Shown here: positions 7,280 to 13,643 of the stretch, one piece after another | Layout: the number at the start of each line of letters is the position of its first letter | Numbering within the stretch: the first letter of the stretch is position 1 | Source: a virus | Virus record (IMG/VR): IMGVR_UViG_3300028025_000179 | Coordinates: 1-24,060 of that record | Direction: 5' to 3' (one strand) | Length of the DNA: 24,060 bases | The notes under the pieces: model-generated | Seen by the model: the letters and a program-made list of their open reading frames with translations, nothing else | The model's database searches: none | Told to the model about the DNA's origin: nothing | Program-made: the position numbers and the translations under genes

Positions 7280-8029
7280 CTATCTAGGTGTAATGATTTT
7301 CTTATCAGGGGTGATAAGTTTTGACTTAGGCTCTTCCTTAGGTTTACCAAAGAATGCGTTGTAATAATGTTCATCAAATGAGAACCGCTTCATATGTGGG
7401 GCTAATGCACCAGTATGAGCATATAGTGGAATCTCTGCTTTATCGCATAGGGCAAAGAAAAATATATCTTCACCTATAAACTTAGTTCCTCTACCCATTT
7501 CCATAAATACTTGTCCATCTTGAGATGCTTCACGAACCTTTGGTACGATACTGCGGTGCATTAATACAAATCCCATACCCGCCGCATCAACCTTAATTAG
7601 TTGATTTACTGGCATTGGGTGAACTCTGGTTAATCCAAATCCACCCTCATCTCCAACTATAAAGTTAAAAATTGTAGGCATTGGAATCATTAAAGGTTCT
7701 TCTGGATTATCTGTAGTAAAATATACTCCAGTAATAATTGGACGCTTTTCAGCATCTTTGTTATCCCATAATAATTTAAATTTCTCTGGACTAATTACTA
7801 CATCTGAATCTACCCATAGTAGCCATTCATAATCAGTCTTGTCATACCAGTAATCAATTACTGTTTGTCGCTGTCTAGCAATTTGATTGCCTTGACTACG
7901 TAATGATGTGGAAAATTGTATGCCAGACTTTAATATTACATCTGTTACACCTTGCATAAACTTACCATCAACCATACCGTTGTCACACCATACGATGGCT
8001 ATACTGTCTTTTGTCCCCTTGGTACTCAT
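7280..8029 (-). CDS. GT-A fold (family 2-like) glycosyltransferase
   Basis: The 249-aa protein has a nucleotide-sugar-binding type N-terminus (S-I-A-I-V-W-C-D-N-G, about 9-18) and the metal-binding D-x-D motif as W-V-D-S-D-V-V (72-78). A conserved A-A-G-M-G-F-V-L-M stretch (149-157) and an acidic G-E-D-I-F-F-F motif (186-192) follow, typical of GT-A family 2-like enzymes. It is soluble, with no membrane segment. An enzyme inside a structural operon could glycosylate capsid or fibre proteins, or host surface sugars; the acceptor is unknown. I chose ATG at 8029, just after the previous stop (TAAAATG). A GTG at 8065 would add 12 residues but overlaps the previous gene and has no RBS. Confidence 0.75.
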   Translation of the reverse strand: MSTKGTKDSIAIVWCDNGMVDGKFMQGVTDVILKSGIQFSTSLRSQGNQIARQRQTVIDYWYDKTDYEWLLWVDSDVVISPEKFKLLWDNKDAEKRPIITGVYFTTDNPEEPLMIPMPTIFNFIVGDEGGFGLTRVHPMPVNQLIKVDAAGMGFVLMHRSIVPKVREASQDGQVFMEMGRGTKFIGEDIFFFALCDKAEIPLYAHTGALAPHMKRFSFDEHYYNAFFGKPKEEPKSKLITPDKKIITPR

Positions 8030-8030
8030 T

Positions 8031-8288
8031 TTACCATTTAACCTTGTCCGCCCAGTAGGCTGCACTCATTTTACCTTTAGCAATATTCTTAGCGTGACGT
8101 GCTTTGAATGATTTCTGACGAGCAGTTGGTTTCTTGTCGCCAGTTACACCCTGTTGTCCAAATCGGATTGTCTTTACTTTATCTCCGACTTTAGCCACAA
8201 CTACGTGTGATTTCTCAGGATGGTTAGGCGTGCGCTTTGGCTTATTAAAGCCAGACACTCCTGCTCTTTTAAGTCTTGGGTCTTTCAT
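8031..8288 (-). CDS. Small basic conserved phage protein
   Basis: The 85-aa product starts M-K-D-P-R-L-K-R-A-G-V-S-G-F-N-K-P-K and includes K-S-H-V-V-V-A-K-V-G-D-K-V-K-T-I-R-F-G-Q-Q-G, then R-H-A-K-N-I-A-K-G-K-M-S-A-A-Y-W-A and a C-terminal W-A-D-K-V-K-W. The pattern is one I have seen in other phage and environmental genomes without an assigned function. It is strongly basic and may bind nucleic acid. It is last in the run of six tiny genes; its ATG overlaps the previous stop as ATGA, and the glycosyltransferase starts just after its own stop. Confidence 0.8.
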   Translation of the reverse strand: MKDPRLKRAGVSGFNKPKRTPNHPEKSHVVVAKVGDKVKTIRFGQQGVTGDKKPTARQKSFKARHAKNIAKGKMSAAYWADKVKW

Positions 8289-8440
8289 TTCTTTTTCCTT
8301 GCAACTGCAGCATTATCTACTAGGTTTGGATAAGGTCTACCAGCCTTCTTGGCTCTAGCCTTAGCAGCAGATTTTTGTGCTGGTGTTAATTTTTTAGAAG
8401 TTTTCTTAGGATTCTTTTTGTCCCAAAATGCTTTTTTCAT
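8285..8440 (-). CDS. Tiny Lys-rich phage protein (51 aa)
   Basis: The product starts M-K-K-A-F-W-D-K-K-N-P and contains K-L-T-P-A-Q-K-S-A-A-K-A-R-A-K-K-A-G-R, then P-Y-P-N-L-V-D-N and a K-K-K end. Fifteen of 51 residues are lysine. The central L-T-P-A-Q-K-x-x-A-K-A-R-A-x-x-A-G-R-P-Y-P-N-L-V-D-N block recurs in small phage proteins I recall, with no known function. Its ATG overlaps the previous TGA (ATGA) and has AAGGAG upstream; its TGA in turn overlaps the next ATG. The overlaps and the good RBS support it as real. Confidence 0.75.
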   Translation of the reverse strand: MKKAFWDKKNPKKTSKKLTPAQKSAAKARAKKAGRPYPNLVDNAAVARKKK

Positions 8441-8580
8441 TTGCTCTCCTTAATTACTTCTTTTGTCTTAGGGTCAAGGCGAACCTTTTCAGAACCGTCT
8501 TTACGAAGAATCACAACCATACCGTCCCGCATAATTGACTTATTCCAACCGTCGTGACGTTTACGTTGACCCGATGACAT
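8437..8580 (-). CDS. Tiny basic phage protein (47 aa)
   Basis: The product reads M-S-S-G-Q-R-K-R-H-D-G-W-N-K-S-I-M, then R-D-G-M-V-V-I-L-R-K-D-G-S, and ends in a charged tail. It looks like a small beta hairpin (M-V-V-I-L-R-K-D-G) flanked by basic residues. The function is unknown. Its ATG shares a base with the previous TAA (TAATG), and its TGA overlaps the next ATG. It lacks a clear RBS of its own, so it probably depends on translational coupling to the gene before it. It is supported mainly by its exact place in a chain of overlapping genes. Confidence 0.65.
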   Translation of the reverse strand: MSSGQRKRHDGWNKSIMRDGMVVILRKDGSEKVRLDPKTKEVIKESK

Positions 8581-8741
8581 TACTTTTTCTTCTTCTTTGA
8601 CATCCCAGCCTGAGATAGTGCAATCGCAACTGCTTGCTTCTTAGACTTGACCATCTTCTTTGATTTACCAATGTTAAGAGTTCCTGCTTTGTACTCTTTC
8701 ATAACCTTAGAAATCTTTTTCTTTGCTGCTGCTTTTTTCAT
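8580..8741 (-). CDS. Tiny Lys-rich protein resembling DUF6496
   Basis: The 53-aa product starts M-K-K-A-A-A-K-K-K-I-S-K-V-M-K-E-Y-K-A-G-T-L, continues S-K-K-Q-A-V-A-I-A-L-S-Q-A-G-M, and ends in five lysines. Nineteen of 53 residues are lysine. The pattern V-M-x-E-[YF]-K-x-G-x-L followed by K-Q-A-[VI]-A-I-A-L-S-x-A is what I recall for DUF6496, a family of small proteins in phages and bacteria with no known role. Start and stop both overlap the neighbouring genes as TAATG. It could bind DNA or RNA or act inside the capsid, which is speculation. Confidence 0.75.
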   Translation of the reverse strand: MKKAAAKKKISKVMKEYKAGTLNIGKSKKMVKSKKQAVAIALSQAGMSKKKKK

Positions 8742-8968
8742 TATGGTCTTCTCCCTGCGCTAGGAGCGATTTTGGTTTCAGGAATAAACATTCCTGGGTA
8801 CTTCTTTTCAATTGCTTTCTTAGCAGCAGCCTCGGCTGCAGCCACACCCTTTGGAGATATTTCATTTTGCAACTTTTTCATCTCTTTTTGAGCCTTGGCT
8901 CTTGCAATCATATCTTTGACATAATTAGGGTCACCAGCACCAACACGTTTAATTTCACGGGAAGCCAT
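8741..8968 (-). CDS. Small charged helical protein (75 aa)
   Basis: The product starts M-A-S-R-E-I-K-R-V-G-A-G-D-P-N-Y-V-K-D-M-I-A-R-A and continues with a long helix rich in Lys, Glu and Ala (A-Q-K-E-M-K-K-L-Q-N-E-I, then A-A-A-E-A-A-A-K-K-A-I-E-K-K). It ends in a Pro-containing tail S-A-G-R-R-P. It is less basic than its neighbours and may form a coiled coil. The ATG lies one base after the previous TAA, and its own TAA overlaps the next ATG. No function is recognised. It belongs to the run of small basic genes downstream of the capsid gene. Confidence 0.7.
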   Translation of the reverse strand: MASREIKRVGAGDPNYVKDMIARAKAQKEMKKLQNEISPKGVAAAEAAAKKAIEKKYPGMFIPETKIAPSAGRRP

Positions 8969-8969
8969 A

Positions 8970-9140
8970 TTACTTCTTCTTACCCATTTTTTTCATAGTC
9001 ATCTTTTTCATACCCATTTTGGCTTCCATTGCTTTTTCTTTTTTGGATTCCATCTTTTCACCTGCTTTATAAGCAGCCTTTTTAGCAGCAGCCTTTCCCT
9101 TGGCTGTGTATGGGAATTTCTTGTTTCCTACTTTTGGCAT
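8970..9140 (-). CDS. Tiny Lys/Met-rich protein (56 aa)
   Basis: The product starts M-P-K-V-G-N-K-K-F-P-Y-T-A-K-G-K-A-A-A-K-K-A and ends with M-x-M-K-K-M repeats and K-K-K. Twenty of 56 residues are lysine and eight are methionine. Its ATG overlaps the stop of the Cys-rich gene before it (TAATG), and the following gene starts one base after its own stop. Such composition recalls histone-like or protamine-like tails, but no family is recognised. Comparable tiny F-P-Y-T-x-K-G-K-x-A-A proteins occur in other aquatic phages as far as I recall. Confidence 0.7.
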   Translation of the reverse strand: MPKVGNKKFPYTAKGKAAAKKAAYKAGEKMESKKEKAMEAKMGMKKMTMKKMGKKK

Positions 9141-9601
9141 TATATTTGTCCAATCTGTTTGAGTACTTCTGCGGATTTTTTATTTATATCTTTTGCTTTA
9201 GGCATAGTCTCCGAATTGTAGGCTTTACCTAAAAGTTCTGATGCTTTATGTGCTTCTTGTACGTGATGTGCACTTGTTCCTGCTGGTTGCATTCCTTGCG
9301 CTCTTGCGTCTTTATAGGCTTTTAACTCAGCGGTCCATTTCTTATCTGGAATATCTCTTGTTGCATCTCCAGCATTTAACTGAAGAGTCTTAATTTTACA
9401 TCCAAAACAATCACAATCACCTGAGCAAGGCTTTTTATCTATGGTGTATTCACCAAAATCTTCCCATAAAACCTCAGATGTTTCAGGACAAGCAGTGCAG
9501 CCCCACAGGACTACCTTTTGTTCAACTTGTCCATCTATTAAATTATATTCTGTATCTACTACCTTACCTATATGTCCTCTTTTTTTACAGTCATAACTCA
9601 T
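9140..9601 (-). CDS. Cys-rich putative zinc-binding phage protein
   Basis: This 153-aa protein has a Cys-rich N-terminal half: Cys at 5, 35 and 38 with His10, and a tight cluster C-x3-C-x-C-x2-C at 59-68 (C-S-G-D-C-D-C-F-G-C-K). This suggests one or two structural zinc sites. The second half is helical and charged, with A-Y-K-D-A-R-A-Q-G-M-Q-P-A-G-T and V-Q-E-A-H-K-A-S-E. The C-F-G-C-K followed by the Q-P-A-G-T block is a pattern I recall from other phage structural regions, always without a function. The ATG at 9601 has AAGGGG upstream, which follows the stop of the 89-aa gene. It is probably a minor virion or assembly protein. Confidence 0.75.
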   Translation of the reverse strand: MSYDCKKRGHIGKVVDTEYNLIDGQVEQKVVLWGCTACPETSEVLWEDFGEYTIDKKPCSGDCDCFGCKIKTLQLNAGDATRDIPDKKWTAELKAYKDARAQGMQPAGTSAHHVQEAHKASELLGKAYNSETMPKAKDINKKSAEVLKQIGQI

Positions 9602-9610
9602 TATATCCCC

Positions 9611-9880
9611 TTATACTGCTGTAAAGTTTGCCTCTGTTACTCCTACGCCACCAGCAATTAATGCTGATTTAATAGCATCATTAACTATGTGATTATGTCC
9701 ACCTAAATAAAACTCTTGGTAATCATCCATTGTCTCGTCAACAACATAGCGAACTTGTGAATACACTCCACCGCTTTTAGCAATACTGATGCCTCTGTCT
9801 AATTTATAGAAGTAAAATAATCTGTGCTTACCTGCTGGTCCTTCTCGGACTGTAGGTGTTTTAAAAACATAATCTGCCAT
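9611..9880 (-). CDS. Small post-capsid protein, possible decoration or head-completion protein
   Basis: The 89-aa product starts M-A-D-Y-V-F-K-T-P-T-V-R-E-G-P-A-G, has a beta-type middle (R-L-F-Y-F-Y-K-L-D-R-G-I-S-I) and ends G-G-H-N-H-I-V-N-D-A-I-K-S-A-L-I-A-G-G-V-G-V. An upstream in-frame start at 9940 would read through the hairpin after the capsid gene and lacks an RBS. ATG at 9880 has AAGGAG four bases upstream and is chosen. It is the first gene after the major capsid protein, where decoration or head-completion proteins often lie, but no signature confirms this. Confidence 0.7.
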   Translation of the reverse strand: MADYVFKTPTVREGPAGKHRLFYFYKLDRGISIAKSGGVYSQVRYVVDETMDDYQEFYLGGHNHIVNDAIKSALIAGGVGVTEANFTAV

Positions 9881-9902
9881 TGTTCTCCTTAATGAACTTA
9901 CT

Positions 9903-9930
9903 GTAAGGCTAGAGTTTCCCCTAGCCCTAC
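9903..9930 (-). other. Strong hairpin after the capsid gene
   Basis: Between the capsid stop (9941) and the next RBS lies an inverted repeat with ten-base arms, GTAGGGCTAG and CTAGCCTTAC on the transcribed strand, one G-U pair and an eight-base loop. No U-run follows, so it is not a standard Rho-independent terminator. It may protect the 3' end of capsid mRNA, serve as a processing site, or lower downstream expression. Confidence 0.6.
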
Positions 9931-9940
9931 CGTCAATCAA

Positions 9941-10894
9941 CTAAGCGATTGATGAACCTGATTCAATGCGGTATAGTGCCTCTTCGCGGTAGCGAGCAAA
10001 GCCAAGTACGCCGTACCAACCCATTGGGCGGTGACGCATTAACTTGTCAACTACTGGTCCGATGACTACGTGTGGCTCTTCTGCTACGGCTTCAGCCAAC
10101 GCTTGCTGTCCAGCAAGAATTGTGCGATAAACACGTGCAGATGAAGAACCGTCAGTAGCATTGTACAGACGTGGAGACTCTACGAAGTATGCACCCTCGT
10201 ATGTTCCAATTTCTCCTGCCCAGATACGGTCTTGAACAGAGCCGTATTGGTTAGGAAGCAACCATCCTGCTGAACCTGTCTCAGCGCGAAGGTCGTGGGA
10301 TACCTCTGGGTGGATACCAGCCCAGTATAGTGAACCCTTGCGAGCAACTGCTTTACCAGCACGTAACTTAGCAACAGCCTTACGGATGTTAGCAGAAGAT
10401 AGTGTTGCGGCAGCAGTGATTGTTGCTGTTGAAGTTGCAGTTGAACCTGAGTAGATTACGTTTGTTCCGCCACGCAATGTTGTCATTGCTACGGAGTCAA
10501 TAGAATCTGCAAGGTTGAACGCGATAATGTTTGCGATTGCTGGGTCTACATCAGCAAGGCTGAATAGTTCCAACGCACGAGTTACCAACACTGAGTTACC
10601 GTACTCGTTAAGAGTAATGGTTACTGTTGTTGGTGTGGACATTGCTACTGCATCTGGGTCAGCATCCTCAGTAAGGGCTGTAGTTGCAGCAGATAGGTCA
10701 ACGTAACGTTGTAGAACAACTGTTGAGCCTGGAATTGCTTGTCTTGCTGGACGCTTATCTGCGACAGAACGAATTAGTGGTTCTGAACGGAGAGCGAATT
10801 CAAGAAGACGGTCATACGCCTTCTGTACTAAACCAGCAGAACCTGCGGTACCTCCTAGAGAAGAGGAACCTGTGGTTACATAGGTATTAGCCAT
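9941..10894 (-). CDS. Major capsid protein, N4-gp56 type (HK97 fold)
   Basis: The 317-aa protein has the features of the N4-gp56 capsid family: an N-terminal region with A-Y-D-R-L-L-E-F-A-L-R-S-E-P (about 26-39), and P-G-S-T-V-V-L-Q-R-Y (55-64). A central beta/helix block follows with N-E-Y-G-N-S-V-L-V-T-R (about 97-107), and the C-terminal part carries G-P-V-V-D-K-L-M-R-H-R-P-M-G-W-Y and R-Y-R-E-E-A-L-Y-R-I-E. Length suits the family. It assembles the icosahedral shell. The gene has the strongest Shine-Dalgarno in the window (GGAGGTG) and follows a scaffold-like gene. Maturation may involve the Ntn-hydrolase encoded further upstream. Confidence 0.85.
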   Translation of the reverse strand: MANTYVTTGSSSLGGTAGSAGLVQKAYDRLLEFALRSEPLIRSVADKRPARQAIPGSTVVLQRYVDLSAATTALTEDADPDAVAMSTPTTVTITLNEYGNSVLVTRALELFSLADVDPAIANIIAFNLADSIDSVAMTTLRGGTNVIYSGSTATSTATITAAATLSSANIRKAVAKLRAGKAVARKGSLYWAGIHPEVSHDLRAETGSAGWLLPNQYGSVQDRIWAGEIGTYEGAYFVESPRLYNATDGSSSARVYRTILAGQQALAEAVAEEPHVVIGPVVDKLMRHRPMGWYGVLGFARYREEALYRIESGSSIA

Positions 10895-10897
10895 ATC

Positions 10898-10913
10898 GTC
10901 ACCTCCAAGTGAC
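10898..10913 (-). promoter_or_regulatory. Capsid RBS presented in a small palindrome
   Basis: The sequence GTCACTTGGAGGTGAC just before the capsid ATG has five-base arms GTCAC and GTGAC around TTGGAG, so the Shine-Dalgarno core falls in the loop of a possible hairpin ending three bases before the start codon. Such a hairpin could present or mask the RBS and tune capsid yield. It may also be chance. Confidence 0.4.
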
Positions 10914-10924
10914 TATGAACGGAA

Positions 10925-11401
10925 TTATTGTGAGCGAAGTACATCCAACAACGCGTCCATTGAATCCGCGTTATCAATGCGAAGATTTAAGTCTTCTGCT
11001 CGGTCTGGGGTAATAGCACCTTGAGTGATTACATCTTGCTGCCTTAAGGCTGCTTTATCTAAATCACTTACTTTAGGTTCCTCTGTAGCAACTTTAATAC
11101 CAAATAAATCTGCGTTGTCATCAAGCCAGTTAGACACTGACTCTTCATTGACTTCGTCTAAATCTTTTAGTACAAGTCTTGCTGCTTTAAGGTTTACACC
11201 CTTTTTTTCTAGGACTTCTTTGACTGTACGCTCACGCTGCACCTTGGATAATCCCTCAAGTTGCTCAGTAAGTTCCTTAATACGTTTCTCGTCTGCACGC
11301 TTTGCTTTCCGTAACTTTTTAAGTAAGTCACTTCCATCACCTGCGTACTCATTAGTAGTATCTAGGTCGTCTTCGTCTTCATCCCAGTAATTGTTGCTCA
11401 T
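10925..11401 (-). CDS. Putative capsid scaffolding protein
   Basis: The 158-aa product has a very acidic N-terminus (W-D-E-D-E-D-D-L-D), then a charged coiled-coil segment (about 24-70, L-L-K-K-L-R-K-A-K-R-A-D-E-K-R-I-K-E-L-T-E-Q-L). An acidic middle and a helical C-terminus (S-M-D-A-L-L-D-V-L-R-S-Q) follow. Small size, high charge, coiled coil and a place directly before the major capsid gene are typical of scaffolding proteins, which guide shell assembly and are then lost or cleaved. No sequence signature proves it. The ATG at 11401 is preceded by AAGGGTGG and by a 125-bp structured leader. Confidence 0.7.
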   Translation of the reverse strand: MSNNYWDEDEDDLDTTNEYAGDGSDLLKKLRKAKRADEKRIKELTEQLEGLSKVQRERTVKEVLEKKGVNLKAARLVLKDLDEVNEESVSNWLDDNADLFGIKVATEEPKVSDLDKAALRQQDVITQGAITPDRAEDLNLRIDNADSMDALLDVLRSQ

Positions 11402-11526
11402 AGCAACACCACCCTTTCTATTCGTTGTAGTCGCAAGCCACAGGTTCCAATCGGGGAATTGGTCTGGCTCTTGCTACCAGTCTTTTACTCCAATGGGGCT
11501 GGTCAGTCCATTAGGATTCTAGTTGT
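11402..11526 (-). promoter_or_regulatory. Structured leader before the scaffold-capsid genes
   Basis: This is the longest non-coding gap inside the structural operon. On the transcribed strand it can form CCTAATGG/CCATTGG (11515-11490, one bulged base) and CCAAT-TCCCCG-ATTGG (11462-11447). ATTGG of the first can instead pair with CCAAT of the second, so two alternative folds are possible. Neither hairpin has a U-run after it. I see no convincing -35/-10 pair. It may hold a promoter I cannot recognise, an mRNA processing site or a leader that raises capsid expression. Confidence 0.4.
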
Positions 11527-12744
11527 TTAAAAAGCGCCCTTTGTCGCTTGATTCAAACTTGCCTTTGACATACCAGAGGCTCCGCCAAAGCGTGACTTCT
11601 CTTGTTCTGTCAGTGCTGTACGAGCACGCTTTGCAGATGCAAGTCCTTGGAATGCTTCTTGTTCTGCCTGAAGTTGACCGTAATCTTCTCCAGTAGAGAT
11701 TTGTGATAGAAATTCTGCACGAGGTGTAACCTCTGCTACCTGTTGGAAACCTGCACGGGCTTGTTCTTTAGTAACACCAAGGTTTGCTAGTGCTTCTTGT
11801 CCCATTTTAATGTCAATAGAGGTTAGTTTACCTGCAGCATCTACAGTCTTTAGACCTTGTGCTAAGGCTGCTCCACCAATTTCAGCAATTTGAACCTTAC
11901 GTTGTAATGCTGGAAGTCCTTCTGCTGGGTCAAGAACTGCACCGATAATATCTGATTGATTAAGCATTGGATAGTAAAGAGCAAGTGCTTCTTTTGTAGC
12001 AGCATCGGCATTCTTTACACGATTAACTGCAATACCTACTCTGTCTGCTACCTCAGTTGCAGATACATCGTTAGTAATGAAAGCATTCATCTTATCTCTA
12101 GTTGCAAGAGAGCCTACACCGTATGATTGTAATACCTGTGCGTATGAACGCTCTGCAGCAAGGTACTCTGCTGGGTTTAATACTGCTTTACCTGCAGCAA
12201 GACGTGCTTTATTTGCTGGAAATCTAGTTTGGAATGCAACCGCTAATGGGTCTGTGCCCTTTGGGTCTTGCATCATTAACTCAATAGTGTCTGCTGAGTA
12301 TCCTTTGATAACAGCATCTGTGATTGCTGTACTTAAATCACCAATTCCATAGGATGAAAGTAAGGCTGATATAGCAGCAATAGAGTCAACTTGACGCTTC
12401 TTTTCGGCTGCCGCTGCGGTTGCTGCCGCTGTTGCCTTTTCAGTATCTGCTGCTTGTTGAAGTTTTCTTGTTTGCTCATCAAGCATTGCTTGAACTTGCT
12501 CAGGAGTCATACCAACAGTTTGTGGGGTATCTACTGCACCACCAGTGGTTCCACCAGTTGGGTTACCAGTAGCCCCAGTTGGAAGATTAAGTTTAGTTCC
12601 AGAAAAAATTACATTTCCACCCTGATATTTTGGGTTGGTAGTTAATACTGGGTTAGCATTTTTAAGTGCTGTTACCGTTGTATTGTTAGCCTTGGCAATA
12701 CTTGAAAGTGTTTGACCAGACTTAACTGTTACTTTTTCTGCCAT
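11527..12744 (-). CDS. LysM-domain virion protein
   Basis: The 405-aa protein opens with a LysM domain (about 4-55): V-T-V-K-S-G-Q-T-L-S-S-I-A-K-A-N-N-T-T-V-T-A-L and later N-V-I-F-S-G-T-K-L-N-L-P. A Gly/Thr/Pro linker (56-75), an Ala/Lys/Gln-rich coiled-coil segment (about 78-115) and a long helical remainder follow. LysM binds N-acetylglucosamine polymers such as peptidoglycan. No hydrolase motif is visible, so it probably binds the wall rather than cuts it. It may be an internal protein that crosses the cell wall with the DNA. The ATG overlaps the previous stop (TAATG). It lies between the 299-aa protein and the scaffold gene. Confidence 0.75.
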   Translation of the reverse strand: MAEKVTVKSGQTLSSIAKANNTTVTALKNANPVLTTNPKYQGGNVIFSGTKLNLPTGATGNPTGGTTGGAVDTPQTVGMTPEQVQAMLDEQTRKLQQAADTEKATAAATAAAAEKKRQVDSIAAISALLSSYGIGDLSTAITDAVIKGYSADTIELMMQDPKGTDPLAVAFQTRFPANKARLAAGKAVLNPAEYLAAERSYAQVLQSYGVGSLATRDKMNAFITNDVSATEVADRVGIAVNRVKNADAATKEALALYYPMLNQSDIIGAVLDPAEGLPALQRKVQIAEIGGAALAQGLKTVDAAGKLTSIDIKMGQEALANLGVTKEQARAGFQQVAEVTPRAEFLSQISTGEDYGQLQAEQEAFQGLASAKRARTALTEQEKSRFGGASGMSKASLNQATKGAF

Positions 12745-13643
12745 TATCCAACCAATCCGAATGTCTTAGCAATGCTGCGAGCAACACTACTTAGAGAGTC
12801 TTGGGCATTCTTGGTAAAACGCCACTTAGGGTCTTTACGTAGAGATATTTCATATTCATACAAGTTCATCAAGTTCTTTGGGTCAGAAGCAACTGACTTA
12901 AGTGAGGATATATCTATTGAGTCAGGGTCCTCTTCCAAGATATTAGCACGTGTATTGATGTAAGGAGTAAGCAATTGCTTAACTGTGTATCCTTTATCAA
13001 TCTTATCTGCTAGTGCAGGGAAGTATGTCTTGGCTTGCATATTAATCAAGTTTAGATTTGACTTAAGTAGGTTAGGATTTACAGCAGACTCAACAGTTAA
13101 TTTGCCTAATGCCTGTAGATTTATAGGTAATCCATTTTCTGCATAGGCATTTTTCAAAGATGTATATGTAATACCAAAGTTACCCTTTTGTAATGCAGCA
13201 ATAGCCTTAACATCTCCAGCATTTGCATCAGTAACTAACTTGGTTGCATTAGCAGTTACATACTTATTCTGAAGTGCTTTGATTTCTGAGCCAGAAACAC
13301 CTTGAATATTGACAGTTGTTTTCTTATCTTTGCTATCTCCGCCACTAATTCTTGTAGATTGAAGAGCACGCAGTTCATTATAGTAAGCAGCAATGACCTC
13401 TTTAGGTGCATTTGTCCCAAATTGCTCCATAAAGGCAGCATTCATATCTGCAGTGGCTTCAGCCTTTGTAGTTACAGAAATAGATTGCTTGAAAGTTGTA
13501 GGCGCTACATAATCTTCACCTAAAGTTTTTGTTTCCGTTAAAGGGGTGATGGCAGCATTATTGTCATCAGGGTCAACTAAGTTTGGTGGTATATCTTTAC
13601 CAACGTAAAACTTATCGCCATCATTATCTGTCTTGTCTGCCAC
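12744..13643 (-). CDS. Putative internal virion protein, unrecognised
   Basis: The 299-aa product has an acidic, probably disordered N-terminus (1-50), a Lys/Asp-rich linker near 100-112 and an otherwise helical body with many Asn, Ala and Lys residues. It includes I-Q-G-V-S-G-S-E-I-K-A-L-Q-N-K-Y and E-E-D-P-D-S-I-D-I-S-S-L. No domain is recognised. It starts with GTG directly after the TAA of the 1777-aa gene, with GGAG eight bases upstream, and its stop overlaps the LysM start. This places it between two likely ejection-type proteins and suggests it belongs to the same internal set, by position only. Confidence 0.65.
   Translation of the reverse strand: MADKTDNDGDKFYVGKDIPPNLVDPDDNNAAITPLTETKTLGEDYVAPTTFKQSISVTTKAEATADMNAAFMEQFGTNAPKEVIAAYYNELRALQSTRISGGDSKDKKTTVNIQGVSGSEIKALQNKYVTANATKLVTDANAGDVKAIAALQKGNFGITYTSLKNAYAENGLPINLQALGKLTVESAVNPNLLKSNLNLINMQAKTYFPALADKIDKGYTVKQLLTPYINTRANILEEDPDSIDISSLKSVASDPKNLMNLYEYEISLRKDPKWRFTKNAQDSLSSVARSIAKTFGLVG

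Noticed and set aside
8030-8065. GTG start for the glycosyltransferase
   Set aside because: No RBS and a long overlap with the previous gene; ATG at 8029 fits the usual spacing.
9881-9940. Longer N-terminus for the 89-aa protein
   Set aside because: The extension is translated from the hairpin after the capsid gene and lacks an RBS, while ATG at 9880 has AAGGAG.
11025-11390. Plus-strand Ser-rich open frame opposite the scaffold gene
   Set aside because: Low-complexity antisense of the acidic coiled-coil gene, with no start signals.
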